A stretch of DNA of 38,227 nucleotides from contig NZ_JAKVCW010000025.1 of the NCBI RefSeq assembly GCF_022448905.1, positions 1 through 38,227 of the forward strand, in the 5' to 3' direction. Under the pieces are notes generated by a model, which was not told the origin of the DNA, did not search any database, and worked only from the letters and a program-made list of their open reading frames with translations. Of this stretch, positions 15,867-24,612 are shown piece by piece (positions within the stretch are counted from its first letter, which is position 1; the number at the start of each line of letters is the position of its first letter). This stretch comes from Shimia sp. (GTDB lineage: Bacteria; Pseudomonadota; Alphaproteobacteria; Rhodobacterales; Rhodobacteraceae). The translations under genes and the position numbers were made by a program.

Positions 15867-17141
15867 TTGAAAATCTTTAAAAATACCATGAGCAAAATCC
15901 TGGTTGGAACGGTAACGACGTCTGCACTGCTTTCCGTTCATACGGCGATCGCCGAGCCAAGCGTCGAGGTGATGCACTTCTGGACATCGGGTGGCGAAGC
16001 GGCCGCGCTGTCCGCCGTGCGCCAAAAGGTCATCGAAGCTGGCGTAGAATGGGAGGACGCTCCGGTCGCAGGTGGCGGTGGCGACAATGCCAAAACTGTT
16101 CTTCAGGCACGCATTGCGGCGGGTAATCCGCCAACCGCAATGCTGATGCTGGGGCAGAATATCATCGACTGGTCAAAAGAAGGCCTGCTAGGTGACGTGG
16201 ATGCCGTAGCGGCCGCGAACGGTTGGGATGCCGCACTGCCACAGGCCGTGAAGGATTTCACGAAAATCGAAGGTCACTACGTCTCTGCTCCTACTAATGT
16301 GCATCGCACCGACATGATCTGGGCAAGCAAATTAGCCTTTGATGCAATCGGCGCAGACTTCCCAAAGACGTGGACCGAATTTAACGCCCTGGCGCCTAAG
16401 TTTCTGGAGGCGGGAATCCTTCCTCTCGCACACGGGGGACAGGCCTGGCAAGAAGTCTATATGTTTGAAGCCGTTGCGCTTGGGGTCGGAGGGGCTGACT
16501 TTTACAAGTCAGCGCTTGTGGAGCTAAAAGAAGAAAGCTTGCGATCTGACACTATGGTCGCGGTATTCAAGCAATTGGCAGAACTGCGTGCAATGGTCGA
16601 TGAAAATGCACCTGGCCGCGATTGGAACCTCGCCACGGCAATGGTCATCAATGGGCAGGCAGCCATGCAGATCATGGGCGACTGGGCCAAAGGTGAGTTC
16701 ACCAATGCAGGTCTTGCCGCAGGGGATGACTTTGCCTGTATTCCAGTTCCAAAGAAAGTTGGTGATGGCTTCGTTTACCTAGTGAACTCGCTTTCCTTCT
16801 TTGATCAGAAAGATGCGGATCGCAAAGCCGGTCAAGAAACGCTTGCGGCAGCGATTATGGATCCGGCAGTGCAGATTTCCTTCAATCAGTCGAAGGGGGC
16901 GATCCCAGCACGCAAGGATCTTGATCTGTCAGCTTTGGACAGCTGCGCTCAGGCGACAGCCTCTGATTTGGCTGAAACCGACCTGGCTGGTCAGGCTGTG
17001 CCGACCTTTGCAGGAACCCACGCTGCGCCTGCAGCGATCGTCGGGGCGGCCACTGATGCGATCACCGAATTCTTTAACAGCGACGTTTCAGCAGAAGAAG
17101 GAGCTGCCCTTCTGGCAGAGTCCATTCTTTTAGCGCTGTGA
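15867..17141 (+). CDS. Sugar ABC transporter substrate-binding protein 2 (CUT1 paralogue)
   Basis: The 424-aa product has a signal peptide ending near AIA-EPS and the same fold as binding protein 1, with [48 protein letters not shown] and GDWAKGEF. I take TTG 15867 as the start because GGAGGAG (15853-15859) lies 7 nt upstream; an internal ATG at 15888 is too far from it. Codon usage looks less polished than in its paralogue. Two binding proteins around one permease pair suggests two related ligands. A hairpin follows the stop. Confidence 0.88.
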   Translation: MKIFKNTMSKILVGTVTTSALLSVHTAIAEPSVEVMHFWTSGGEAAALSAVRQKVIEAGVEWEDAPVAGGGGDNAKTVLQARIAAGNPPTAMLMLGQNIIDWSKEGLLGDVDAVAAANGWDAALPQAVKDFTKIEGHYVSAPTNVHRTDMIWASKLAFDAIGADFPKTWTEFNALAPKFLEAGILPLAHGGQAWQEVYMFEAVALGVGGADFYKSALVELKEESLRSDTMVAVFKQLAELRAMVDENAPGRDWNLATAMVINGQAAMQIMGDWAKGEFTNAGLAAGDDFACIPVPKKVGDGFVYLVNSLSFFDQKDADRKAGQETLAAAIMDPAVQISFNQSKGAIPARKDLDLSALDSCAQATASDLAETDLAGQAVPTFAGTHAAPAAIVGAATDAITEFFNSDVSAEEGAALLAESILLAL

Positions 17142-17147
17142 TATCGT

Positions 17148-17174
17148 TTGGCCCGCCAACCGAGGGTGGGCCAA
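17148..17174 (+). other. Intercistronic hairpin after binding protein 2
   Basis: TTGGCCC (17148-17154) pairs with GGGCCAA (17168-17174) across a 13-nt loop. No U-tract follows. It mirrors the hairpin behind the first binding-protein gene. Confidence 0.5.
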
Positions 17175-17221
17175 TGTTCATCCATGGGCTGTGCCCGTAA
17201 CTTAATATTTAGGAGAAACCC

Positions 17222-18337
17222 ATGGGCTTTCTTGACATCAATAACGCCACAAAATCCTACGGCTCTGTTGAGGTTCTACACAACGTCGACATTCAGGTTG
17301 AAGAAGGTGAATTCCTCGTACTGGTAGGCCCATCTGGGTGTGGTAAATCCACGCTCTTAAACATGATTGCAGGGCTTGAGGACATCACCACCGGCCAGAT
17401 CGCCATCAAGGGCAACGCAATGAACGGGGTGCACCCGTCCAATCGCAACATTGCCATGGTGTTCCAATCCTACGCGCTTTATCCGAACATGTCGGTTGGC
17501 CAGAACATCACCTTCGGCCTGGAAATGCATGGCGTGCCGAAGCCTGAGCGTGAAAAGGCCATGGCCGAGGTGGCTAAGCTGTTGCAGATCGAACCTCTGC
17601 TTGATCGCAAACCGGGCCAGCTGTCAGGTGGTCAACGTCAACGCGTTGCCATGGGCCGCGCGCTGGTGCGTGATCCGGATGTGTTCCTTTTTGACGAACC
17701 GTTATCCAACCTGGATGCCAAGCTGCGCGTGGATATGCGCACAGAGATCAAAAAGCTGCACCAGAAACTGGGCACAACCATTGTCTACGTGACACACGAC
17801 CAAATCGAGGCACTGACGCTTTCGACACGGATTGCGGTGATGAACGGCGGCTATGTTCAGCAGCTTGGCACCCCGAAAGAGATCTATGACACGCCGGCAA
17901 ACCTGTTTGTCGCCACGTTTATGGGCTCGCCATCGATGAACCTGGTCTCCGTCAAGATTGTTGAAACCGATCAGGGCATTGCTGCCCAGACTACAAACGG
18001 TCACGGGAAAACAATTCTGCTACCGTTCCTGAACGCCTCTGCAGAGCTGAAGTCCTATGCTGGTCAAACAGTCACTCTGGGCGTGCGCCCAGAGGCTCTG
18101 ACCGATCCAGGTGGGGCAGATCGTGACGCAGCCAACGTTGTTGAGTTTGACAGCCGTGTACTGGTGACGGAACCGGCCGGGTCCGACACTTTTGTGACCA
18201 CTACGCTTGGCGGCACAGAATGCAACGCGCGGATGCGTGCTGACGTGCAGGTGCGTCCAGGAGACGATGTGCGGTTTGCAATCAATATGGACAAAGCTGT
18301 TGTCTTTGATCCGAAAACCGAGAAGCGTATTTCCTAA
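17222..18337 (+). CDS. Sugar ABC transporter ATPase (MsmK/UgpC family)
   Basis: The 371-aa product has Walker A (GPSGCGKST), Q-loop, signature LSGGQRQRVAMGRAL, Walker B (VFLFDEPLSNLDAKLR), the D-loop and the H-loop (YVTHDQIEALTL). A C-terminal TOBE regulatory domain of about 130 residues marks the MalK/UgpC/MsmK group. AGGAG precedes ATG 17222. The stop TAA overlaps the ATG of the GMC gene by one nt, tying the oxidoreductases into the transport operon. Confidence 0.93.
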   Translation: MGFLDINNATKSYGSVEVLHNVDIQVEEGEFLVLVGPSGCGKSTLLNMIAGLEDITTGQIAIKGNAMNGVHPSNRNIAMVFQSYALYPNMSVGQNITFGLEMHGVPKPEREKAMAEVAKLLQIEPLLDRKPGQLSGGQRQRVAMGRALVRDPDVFLFDEPLSNLDAKLRVDMRTEIKKLHQKLGTTIVYVTHDQIEALTLSTRIAVMNGGYVQQLGTPKEIYDTPANLFVATFMGSPSMNLVSVKIVETDQGIAAQTTNGHGKTILLPFLNASAELKSYAGQTVTLGVRPEALTDPGGADRDAANVVEFDSRVLVTEPAGSDTFVTTTLGGTECNARMRADVQVRPGDDVRFAINMDKAVVFDPKTEKRIS

Positions 18338-19839
18338 TGTCGCAACCGGCGGATATCGTGATCATCGGCTCAGGTATGGGCGGCGCGACCATTGCGGCAG
18401 CGCTTGCCCCTTCAGGTCGTAGGATCGTAATTCTCGAGCGCGGGGAGGCCCTATCGGACACCCCCGCTGCGCGAGATGACATCGCGATTTTCCGTGACGG
18501 GGTTTTCCGCCCTGAAGAAACCTGGCTGGATGAAGACAACCAGCCGTTTAGTCCCGGTAACTACTACGTTGTGGGTGGGAATTCTAAGTTCTACGGCGCA
18601 GTTTTGCTCAGGTATCGCGCAGAAGATTTTCAAGAGATGCAGCACCTCGGAGGTGTCTCTCCGGCCTGGCCGATCTCCTATGACGAATTAGAGCCTTGGT
18701 ATCAGAAAGCGGAAGAGCTGTTTGAGGTGTCAGGGGATGCGTCACAAGATCCATCGGAGCCTAAGCACTCCGGATCATACCCTCATGCGCCGATCGCAGA
18801 TGAAGCGAGCATTTCTGATGTGCGCGGATACCTTAAGCGCGCCGGTGTGACCCCATTGTCGCTGCCTTTGGGGATTGATGTCGGCGCCTGGTCCAAACGT
18901 GCCGCCACGCCTTGGGACGCCTATCCAGATACCACCGGCGCCAAACATGATGCACAGACAATTTCTCTGACGAAGGCCCTTCAAATCCCAAATCTAACCT
19001 TGGTAACAGGCTGTTTGGTGCAAGGCTTGGAGGCCGGAAGGGATGGTCGCATTTCCAAAGTGACCTATCTGCAGGGCGGTGTGGCAAAATCCGTGTCGCC
19101 CAAACAGGTTATCCTTGCGGCGGGTGCCGCGAATTCCGCGGCTTTGCTGTTGCAATCGGCCAATGAAAATCACCCGACAGGGCTGGCCAATCGGTCGGAC
19201 ATGGTTGGACGCAATTTCATGAACCATAATTGCACGGCGGTCTTGGCAATCCATCCGTTTCGGCGGAATACCTCCGTCTACCAAAAGACGCTGCAACTCA
19301 ACGATTTCTACCTATCTGGCGGCCCTCAGGATTCCCCTTTGGGCAACGTGCAGTTGATGGGAAGGATCTCTGGAAACATCTTGGCGGTGCAATCTGGGCT
19401 ACCGCTCTGGATGGTCAAGCTAGTCGCGCGGCGTTCGGTGGATTGGTATGTAATGAGCGAGGACCTTCCGCAGTTTGACAGCTGCGTTACCGTGACCAAC
19501 GGTAAGATCAAACTGGATTGGAAACGCACTAATTGGCGCACGCATGAAGCGTTAGTGAAACGCGCCAAAACGGTCTTCCGCAAGGCGGAGTATCCAATGG
19601 TTCTGTCCTGTGCCTTTGATCACTGTATCCCTTCGCACCAATGCGGGACGGCCCGCTTTGGGATCGATCCCATGCAGACTGTGCTCGACTTGCATTGCCG
19701 CGCACATGATCATCCAAATTTCTTCGTTATGGATTCCAGCTTTTTGCCGACATCAGCGGCGGTGAATCCTGCGTTGACCATCGCGGCCCAGGCATTGCGC
19801 GTCTGCGACCATATAAATCAAGAACGAAAGGCTGCTTGA
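18337..19839 (+). CDS. GMC-family FAD oxidoreductase 1
   Basis: The 500-aa product has the N-terminal FAD-binding motif DIVIIGSGMGGATIAAALAP, then LERGE, and the GMC C-terminal signature HQCGTARFG...MDSSFLPTSAAVNPALTIAA with the conserved active-site His and Asn. GMC enzymes oxidise alcohols or sugar hydroxyls and pass electrons to oxygen, quinones or cytochromes. The N-V-G-G-N-S-K-F-Y-G loop resembles the subgroup of sugar and gluconate dehydrogenases. No signal peptide or cytochrome subunit is present, so it is probably cytoplasmic. It is only distantly related to the second GMC protein next door. Confidence 0.88.
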   Translation: MSQPADIVIIGSGMGGATIAAALAPSGRRIVILERGEALSDTPAARDDIAIFRDGVFRPEETWLDEDNQPFSPGNYYVVGGNSKFYGAVLLRYRAEDFQEMQHLGGVSPAWPISYDELEPWYQKAEELFEVSGDASQDPSEPKHSGSYPHAPIADEASISDVRGYLKRAGVTPLSLPLGIDVGAWSKRAATPWDAYPDTTGAKHDAQTISLTKALQIPNLTLVTGCLVQGLEAGRDGRISKVTYLQGGVAKSVSPKQVILAAGAANSAALLLQSANENHPTGLANRSDMVGRNFMNHNCTAVLAIHPFRRNTSVYQKTLQLNDFYLSGGPQDSPLGNVQLMGRISGNILAVQSGLPLWMVKLVARRSVDWYVMSEDLPQFDSCVTVTNGKIKLDWKRTNWRTHEALVKRAKTVFRKAEYPMVLSCAFDHCIPSHQCGTARFGIDPMQTVLDLHCRAHDHPNFFVMDSSFLPTSAAVNPALTIAAQALRVCDHINQERKAA

Positions 19840-19879
19840 ATGCTTTGGCATCCACGCGGCACGCATCGAGGAAAGTGAT

Positions 19880-21478
19880 ATGTCTCAGGGTTTTGATTTC
19901 ATCATCATCGGCGGCGGTTCTGCCGGGTCGGTTCTGGCCGGACGTCTGTCAGAGGATCCAGCGGTCAATGTCTTGCTGCTGGAAGCGGGTGGCGGTGACC
20001 GGCATCCATTTTATCATCTGCCGGCCGGTTTTGCGAAGATGACCAAGGGGATCGGGTCCTGGGGATGGGACACTGTACCGCAAAAACATATGCAAAACAA
20101 AGTGTTCCGGTATACCCAAGCCAAGGTTATGGGCGGTGGTTCGGCCATCAACGCTCAGGTCTATACCCGTGGCAACGCGCAGGATTATGACGATTGGCAG
20201 CAGATGGGCTGCAAGGGCTGGGGATATGAAGATGTCCTGCCCTACTTCCGTAAAGCTGAGGACAACGAAACTTACGAAAATCGCTACCATGGCAAAGGCG
20301 GCCCGCTTGGTGTCAGCGAGCCCAGTGCACCGCTGCGAATCTGTGAAGCCTATTTTCAAGCCGCTGCAGAGCTTGGCATCCCTCGGAACATGGATGTCAA
20401 CGGCGCACAGCAGGATGGGGTTTGCTATTATCAGCTGAATCAACGAAATGTGCGCCGCTCTTCCGCGGCAATGGCCTATGTGGCGCCAAACAAACACCGT
20501 AAAAACCTGACCGTTAAGCTCGGGGCGCAGGTGAGGCGCATCATTGTTGAATTTGGCCGCGCTGTTGGTGTCGAGATGCTGGATGGCACAAAGCTGCACG
20601 CAGATCGCGAAGTGCTGCTGTGTTCCGGCGCCATTGGCTCCCCGCGACTGTTGCAATTATCCGGCATTGGTCCAGCGGACCATCTTCAGTCGCTGAACAT
20701 CGATGTTGTGATGGATCAATCCGAGATCGGGTCTAATCTGCAGGACCATCTTGATCTGTATTGCATTAGTGAACTGAGCGGACCCTTTAGCTATGATCGC
20801 TATGCGAAACCACATTGGGCGGCTTATGCCGGCCTGCAATATCTCTTTACCCGCAAGGGACCGGTTGCCTCCTCGCTGTTTGAAACGGGAGGCTTTTGGT
20901 ATGCTGATCCAGACGCTCGTTCTCCAGATATTCAATTCCACCTTGGGCTGGGTACCGGGATCGAACATGGAGTCGCTGCAATGCCGCAGGGCGGGGTCAC
21001 ACTGAATTCCTGCTATTTGCGTCCAAGATCGCGTGGCTCGGTGCGTCTGCAAAGTGCTGATCCAGCGAAAGCACCGCTGATCGACCCGAACTATTTGCAA
21101 GATCCGTCAGATCGCGAAATGTCGATACGGGGCCTGAAGTTGACACAGGAGATTTTGTCCCAATCTCCGCTTAGTAAATACATTAAGGCCGAGCGTTTGC
21201 CTGGGCCCGATGTAAAGAGCGACCAAGACTACTTTGACTTCATTTCGGAACACTCCAAGACATCGCACCATTGTGCGGGTACCTGCCGAATGGGAGCGGA
21301 CGACAACGCTGTTGTCGATATTCGCCTACGAATGAACGGAATTGAGGGCCTGCGCGTGGTCGATAATTCAATCATGCCGACAGTGATTTCCTCAAATACC
21401 AATGCAGCCGCGATCATGATCGGTGAAAAGGCTGCAGGTATGATCAAACAAGATAACGACATGCAAATGGGAGCGTGA
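19880..21478 (+). CDS. GMC-family FAD oxidoreductase 2 (choline/alcohol dehydrogenase-like)
   Basis: The 532-aa product is a GMC enzyme of the BetA/AlkJ type. It has FDFIIIGGGSAGSVLAGRLS and LLLEAGGGD for FAD, the signature GGGSAINAQVYTRG, and the C-terminal HHCAGTCRMG...VVDNSIMPTVISSNTNAA with the catalytic His/Asn pair. It would oxidise a primary alcohol to an aldehyde, which the operon's ALDH could take further. ATG 19880 has GAGGAAAG upstream. Despite its likeness to choline dehydrogenases there is no betaine gene nearby, so choline is not implied. Confidence 0.9.
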   Translation: MSQGFDFIIIGGGSAGSVLAGRLSEDPAVNVLLLEAGGGDRHPFYHLPAGFAKMTKGIGSWGWDTVPQKHMQNKVFRYTQAKVMGGGSAINAQVYTRGNAQDYDDWQQMGCKGWGYEDVLPYFRKAEDNETYENRYHGKGGPLGVSEPSAPLRICEAYFQAAAELGIPRNMDVNGAQQDGVCYYQLNQRNVRRSSAAMAYVAPNKHRKNLTVKLGAQVRRIIVEFGRAVGVEMLDGTKLHADREVLLCSGAIGSPRLLQLSGIGPADHLQSLNIDVVMDQSEIGSNLQDHLDLYCISELSGPFSYDRYAKPHWAAYAGLQYLFTRKGPVASSLFETGGFWYADPDARSPDIQFHLGLGTGIEHGVAAMPQGGVTLNSCYLRPRSRGSVRLQSADPAKAPLIDPNYLQDPSDREMSIRGLKLTQEILSQSPLSKYIKAERLPGPDVKSDQDYFDFISEHSKTSHHCAGTCRMGADDNAVVDIRLRMNGIEGLRVVDNSIMPTVISSNTNAAAIMIGEKAAGMIKQDNDMQMGA

Positions 21479-21480
21479 AA

Positions 21481-21795
21481 ATGATCAGGCATATCGTGCT
21501 GATAAATTTCAAACCGGAGACTAGTGACGAACGTGTGGCTGAAATCTTCTCTTTGCTAGAAACGGTGAAATCTCAGGTGCCACAAATGCTGCGCTATTCC
21601 AGCGGGCACAGTGAAAGCCCCGAAATGATGGAGCGTGGCTTTATGCATGGGATGGTCATAGACTTTACGGATTGGGACGGTTTGCAAGCCTATGCAGATA
21701 ATGGGGCACATAAGGCTCTTGGCGCGCAGCTCGTCGACTGCGCAGTGGGCGGAATCGACGGCATTCTGGTTTTTGACTATCAGTTTGACGGCTAA
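21481..21795 (+). CDS. Dabb (stress-responsive A/B barrel) domain protein
   Basis: The 104-aa product begins MIRHIVLINFKPETSDERVA, the standard opening of ferredoxin-like Dabb proteins, which form dimeric barrels. It contains the conserved R-G-F-x-H-G-M-V-I-D-F and Y-A-D-N-G-A-H segments. I prefer ATG 21481 (GGGAG upstream) over GTG 21475, which would overlap the GMC stop. Dabb proteins often sit in catabolic operons as small enzymes or accessory proteins. The role here is not known. Confidence 0.8.
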   Translation: MIRHIVLINFKPETSDERVAEIFSLLETVKSQVPQMLRYSSGHSESPEMMERGFMHGMVIDFTDWDGLQAYADNGAHKALGAQLVDCAVGGIDGILVFDYQFDG

Positions 21796-21870
21796 AGCGC
21801 GCAATTCGATTGGCGAACGCCCTGTCTACGTTTAGAATATTAGAAATTTGGATGAGGCCAAGCAGTACGC

Positions 21871-22872
21871 ATGGTGAAAAAACGACCCACAATTATTGAC
21901 GTTGCCAAGAAAGCGGGTGTCTCGAAATCCACTGTTTCTTTGGTGTTGCAGAACAGCAGGACCGTCCGTGATGAAACGCGGAAACAGGTACGCCAGGCGA
22001 TGTCGGAGATTGGCTATGTCTACAATCGTTCTGCCGCAAATATGCGTCAATCCAATGCAGCTTTGATTGGACTAGTGATCAATAACCTTCGCAACCCTTT
22101 CTTCACAGAGTTTGCGACGTCGCTTCAGATGGCGCTCTCTGAAAAGGGCTATGCGGTCGTGATCGCCAACACCGATGAAAGTGCTCAGCTGCAAGACCAG
22201 GTCGTGCTGTCTATGATCGAGCACGGTGTTTCTGCTTTCATCATTTGCCCAGCCTATGGTGACACCGACGCAACATTTGATGCAATTGAGCGTGCCCAAT
22301 TGCCGGCACTGCAGGTCTTGCGGCGCGTTGACGAAAGGGTTGAGACGTTCCCGTTCATAGCGCCAGATTACAGGGTTGGAAGTGTGGCGGCGACAGAACA
22401 TATGATTCGTACTGGTGCCAAAAACATCGCATTTGTCGGCGGGCGAGAAGGATTTGCCGTAACGGACGAACGCATGTCCGGGTATCTGGCAGTCATCCAA
22501 CGGGAAGGACTGCAGCCCACAATTATAACCGGGGACTCAACTCGTGATTTCGGGCGCAAGACAGCCAAGGACATCCAGCAGAACCATCCGGAGCTTGATG
22601 CCGCAGTCTGCTTCAACGATTTGGTTGCCCTTGGATTGAACAGCGGGATGCGCGAAGCGGGCAGGGCCGTGGGCAATGATTTCTTGATCGTGGGTTTTGA
22701 CGATATTGAAGACGCTGCGCAGGCATATCCGGCAATTTCATCAGTCAGTTGCGGCATTGATGCCATAGGCAAATGGTCCGCAGAGACCATTGTGCATTGG
22801 ATTGAACAGGGGAACGCACCGGTTGTGAAACATCGGACGCCAGTCGAACTGATTCTCAGGGACACTACCTAG
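21871..22872 (+). CDS. LacI-family transcriptional regulator of the catabolic locus
   Basis: The 333-aa product has the LacI HTH (TIIDVAKKAGVSKSTVSLVL) and hinge (about 1-60) and a periplasmic-binding-protein-like effector domain (LIGLVINNLRNPFFTEFATS to the end). The family uses a sugar or sugar acid as inducer. It is encoded inside the plus-strand unit. The palindrome TGGAACGTTCCA occurs in both promoters flanking the locus, so it very likely represses both units. No copy of the palindrome precedes its own gene, and its expression would depend on readthrough from the operon or on a weak local promoter. Confidence 0.9.
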   Translation: MVKKRPTIIDVAKKAGVSKSTVSLVLQNSRTVRDETRKQVRQAMSEIGYVYNRSAANMRQSNAALIGLVINNLRNPFFTEFATSLQMALSEKGYAVVIANTDESAQLQDQVVLSMIEHGVSAFIICPAYGDTDATFDAIERAQLPALQVLRRVDERVETFPFIAPDYRVGSVAATEHMIRTGAKNIAFVGGREGFAVTDERMSGYLAVIQREGLQPTIITGDSTRDFGRKTAKDIQQNHPELDAAVCFNDLVALGLNSGMREAGRAVGNDFLIVGFDDIEDAAQAYPAISSVSCGIDAIGKWSAETIVHWIEQGNAPVVKHRTPVELILRDTT

Positions 22873-22976
22873 CGGCATAACCCAAACCAAAACCTCCTGT
22901 GGAATGATTGCACGGGCGTGTGACACGCTACCCAACCGGATCAGGGCCTATCTAGACAATAGAAAGAAGGCGAACC

Positions 22977-23612
22977 ATGAGTGTATTTGACCAGATTGCC
23001 AAAATCGGAGTTGTCCCAGTAATCGTGCTGGATGATCCAGATCACGCACTGCCACTTGCAGATGCGTTGATCGCTGGCGGTCTGCCGATAGCCGAAATCA
23101 CTTTCCGTACCGAGGCAGCAGCAAATGCGATTTCGAAGATCACTACCCATCGCCCAGAGATGTTTGTCGGGGCGGGCACCGTGTTGGCAGAAGCGCAGCT
23201 TGATGCTGCGGTCGATGCCGGTGCGCAATTTGCATTGTCACCGGGTATCGACAAAGACGTGCTGGCCCACGCGGTTAAGCGGGAGCTGCCCTTTGCCCCG
23301 GGCATCATGACACCCTCTGATTTGCAGCTGGCCCTGCGCGCCAATTGTAAGTTGGTAAAGTTCTTCCCTGCCATGGCTGTGGGAGGGTTGAAGATGCTGC
23401 AAAACATCGCCGGGCCGCATTTACACACTGGAATTGGCTTTAATCCAACCGGCGGTGTGTCGCTGGGCAACATGCAGGACTGGCTATCCTACGGGCCGGT
23501 GAAAGCCGTCGGCGGCAGCTGGATTGCCACGCGCTCTGACATTGCTTCGGAGAACTGGGCGCAAATCACGGCAAATGCCAAAGAAGCTTTGGAACTTGCG
23601 CAGCGCGCTTAA
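22977..23612 (+). CDS. eda: 2-dehydro-3-deoxy-phosphogluconate (KDPG) aldolase
   Basis: The 211-aa product is a class I KDPG/KHG aldolase. It splits 2-keto-3-deoxy-6-phosphogluconate into pyruvate and glyceraldehyde 3-phosphate. Seen are the Glu motif AEITFRTEAA, FVGAGTVL, the Schiff-base lysine in CKLVKFFPA and the phosphate-binding GFNPTGGV. The length is normal. GAAGG precedes ATG 22977. With the KDG kinase encoded on the opposite strand it gives the last two steps of a KDG-forming sugar or sugar-acid pathway. It is the last gene of the plus-strand unit, before a terminator. Confidence 0.92.
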   Translation: MSVFDQIAKIGVVPVIVLDDPDHALPLADALIAGGLPIAEITFRTEAAANAISKITTHRPEMFVGAGTVLAEAQLDAAVDAGAQFALSPGIDKDVLAHAVKRELPFAPGIMTPSDLQLALRANCKLVKFFPAMAVGGLKMLQNIAGPHLHTGIGFNPTGGVSLGNMQDWLSYGPVKAVGGSWIATRSDIASENWAQITANAKEALELAQRA

Positions 23613-23620
23613 ACAAAAAT

Positions 23621-23643
23621 GCCCCCTAATCGGAAATGGGGGC
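23621..23643. terminator. Bidirectional terminator between convergent operons
   Basis: GCCCCC (23621-23626) and GGGGGC (23638-23643) form the stem. AAAAAT lies to its left and AAATTGTG to its right, so it can serve the leftward kdgK operon best (U-run on the minus strand) and the rightward eda end less well. It sits between eda and kdgK, which converge. Confidence 0.7.
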
Positions 23644-23673
23644 AAATTGTGTGACTCTGACTGGTTGAAAACG

Positions 23674-24609
23674 CTATTTTTGGGCGAGCTTCACTAATTC
23701 TGACTTTGGGATTCGCGCGCCGAAATGTTGGATCACTTCCCCGGCGACCAACTGCCCTTGGCGGATTGCCTCAACCGGACCGCTACCCTGCAAACGCGCG
23801 CTCAGATACCCTGCGTTAAAGGCATCGCCTGCGCCGGAGGTGTCGCGCAAGCCAGTAACCTTGGGCGTTGCGATCAGGTGCTCAGTACCATTGACCAAGG
23901 CCGCAACGGAGTCTGCGCCATTTTTGAGGACGACTTCAGTCAGACCCGCCGCTGCAAAGCGGTTAAGCGTGTCCTCTGGGGTTTGATCCCCCCAATGGGT
24001 CTGTTCATCGTCAAAGCTGGGCAGGGCAATGTCGCATTGTTCCAGGAACATGGCGATGGTTTCTTGAATTCCGGTCTTTGACGCCCATAGACTCGGCCGA
24101 ATGTTTGGATCAAAGGACACCCGAGCCCCCGCGGTGCGGGCATCGCTGAGGGCTGCCAAAAGGTTATCGCGTGCTGTGTCGCTGAGGATAGCCAGCGTGA
24201 TACCACTCAAGTGGATCAGTCCTGTGCCCATGAAGTGGGAGGTTAGCCATGCCGGATCTTCTGCGAGGGCTCGGGCGGCAGAGCTGTCGCGCCAATAGTG
24301 AAAGCTGCGCTCCACGCCATCAAGCTCGATCATGTAGAGGCCCATGGTCCGAGCTGGATCGCGGCCGATCATGGCCACGTCCAAACCGTCGTTTCGCAGT
24401 TCCGAAACAAAGGCATCTGACAAGGAATCCTGACCAACCTTGGTGAGAAATCCAACCTTTGACTGCCCATCAAGCAGCTGCGCCATATGCCAAACAGTGT
24501 TGAAGGTGTCTCCGGCGAAGCCCTGCTGGTACAAGCCACCGCCAACAGGTGCCATCTCGATCATGGCCTCACCAATAGAGAGAGCATTCTTGGATTGAAA
24601 TTCTAACAC
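23674..24609 (-). CDS. kdgK: 2-keto-3-deoxygluconate kinase (PfkB family)
   Basis: The 311-aa product begins LSIGEAMIEMAPVGGGLYQQ, close to known KdgK starts, and contains the PfkB signature DTSGAGDAFNAGYLSAR with the catalytic Asp. It would phosphorylate KDG to KDPG, the substrate of the aldolase encoded on the other strand. The start is GTG 24609, three nt after the flavoprotein stop, so it depends on that operon. Other PfkB kinases are possible, but pairing with eda supports KdgK. Confidence 0.88.
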   Translation of the reverse strand: MLEFQSKNALSIGEAMIEMAPVGGGLYQQGFAGDTFNTVWHMAQLLDGQSKVGFLTKVGQDSLSDAFVSELRNDGLDVAMIGRDPARTMGLYMIELDGVERSFHYWRDSSAARALAEDPAWLTSHFMGTGLIHLSGITLAILSDTARDNLLAALSDARTAGARVSFDPNIRPSLWASKTGIQETIAMFLEQCDIALPSFDDEQTHWGDQTPEDTLNRFAAAGLTEVVLKNGADSVAALVNGTEHLIATPKVTGLRDTSGAGDAFNAGYLSARLQGSGPVEAIRQGQLVAGEVIQHFGARIPKSELVKLAQK

Positions 24610-24612
24610 AGT

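Noticed and set aside
19949..20656. 235-codon open frame on the minus strand
   Set aside because: It is antisense to the second GMC gene; no domain is seen.
19880..21478. Choline-to-betaine pathway
   Set aside because: The second GMC protein resembles BetA, but no betaine transporter or BetI is nearby, and the locus has sugar-acid genes and a sugar importer instead.
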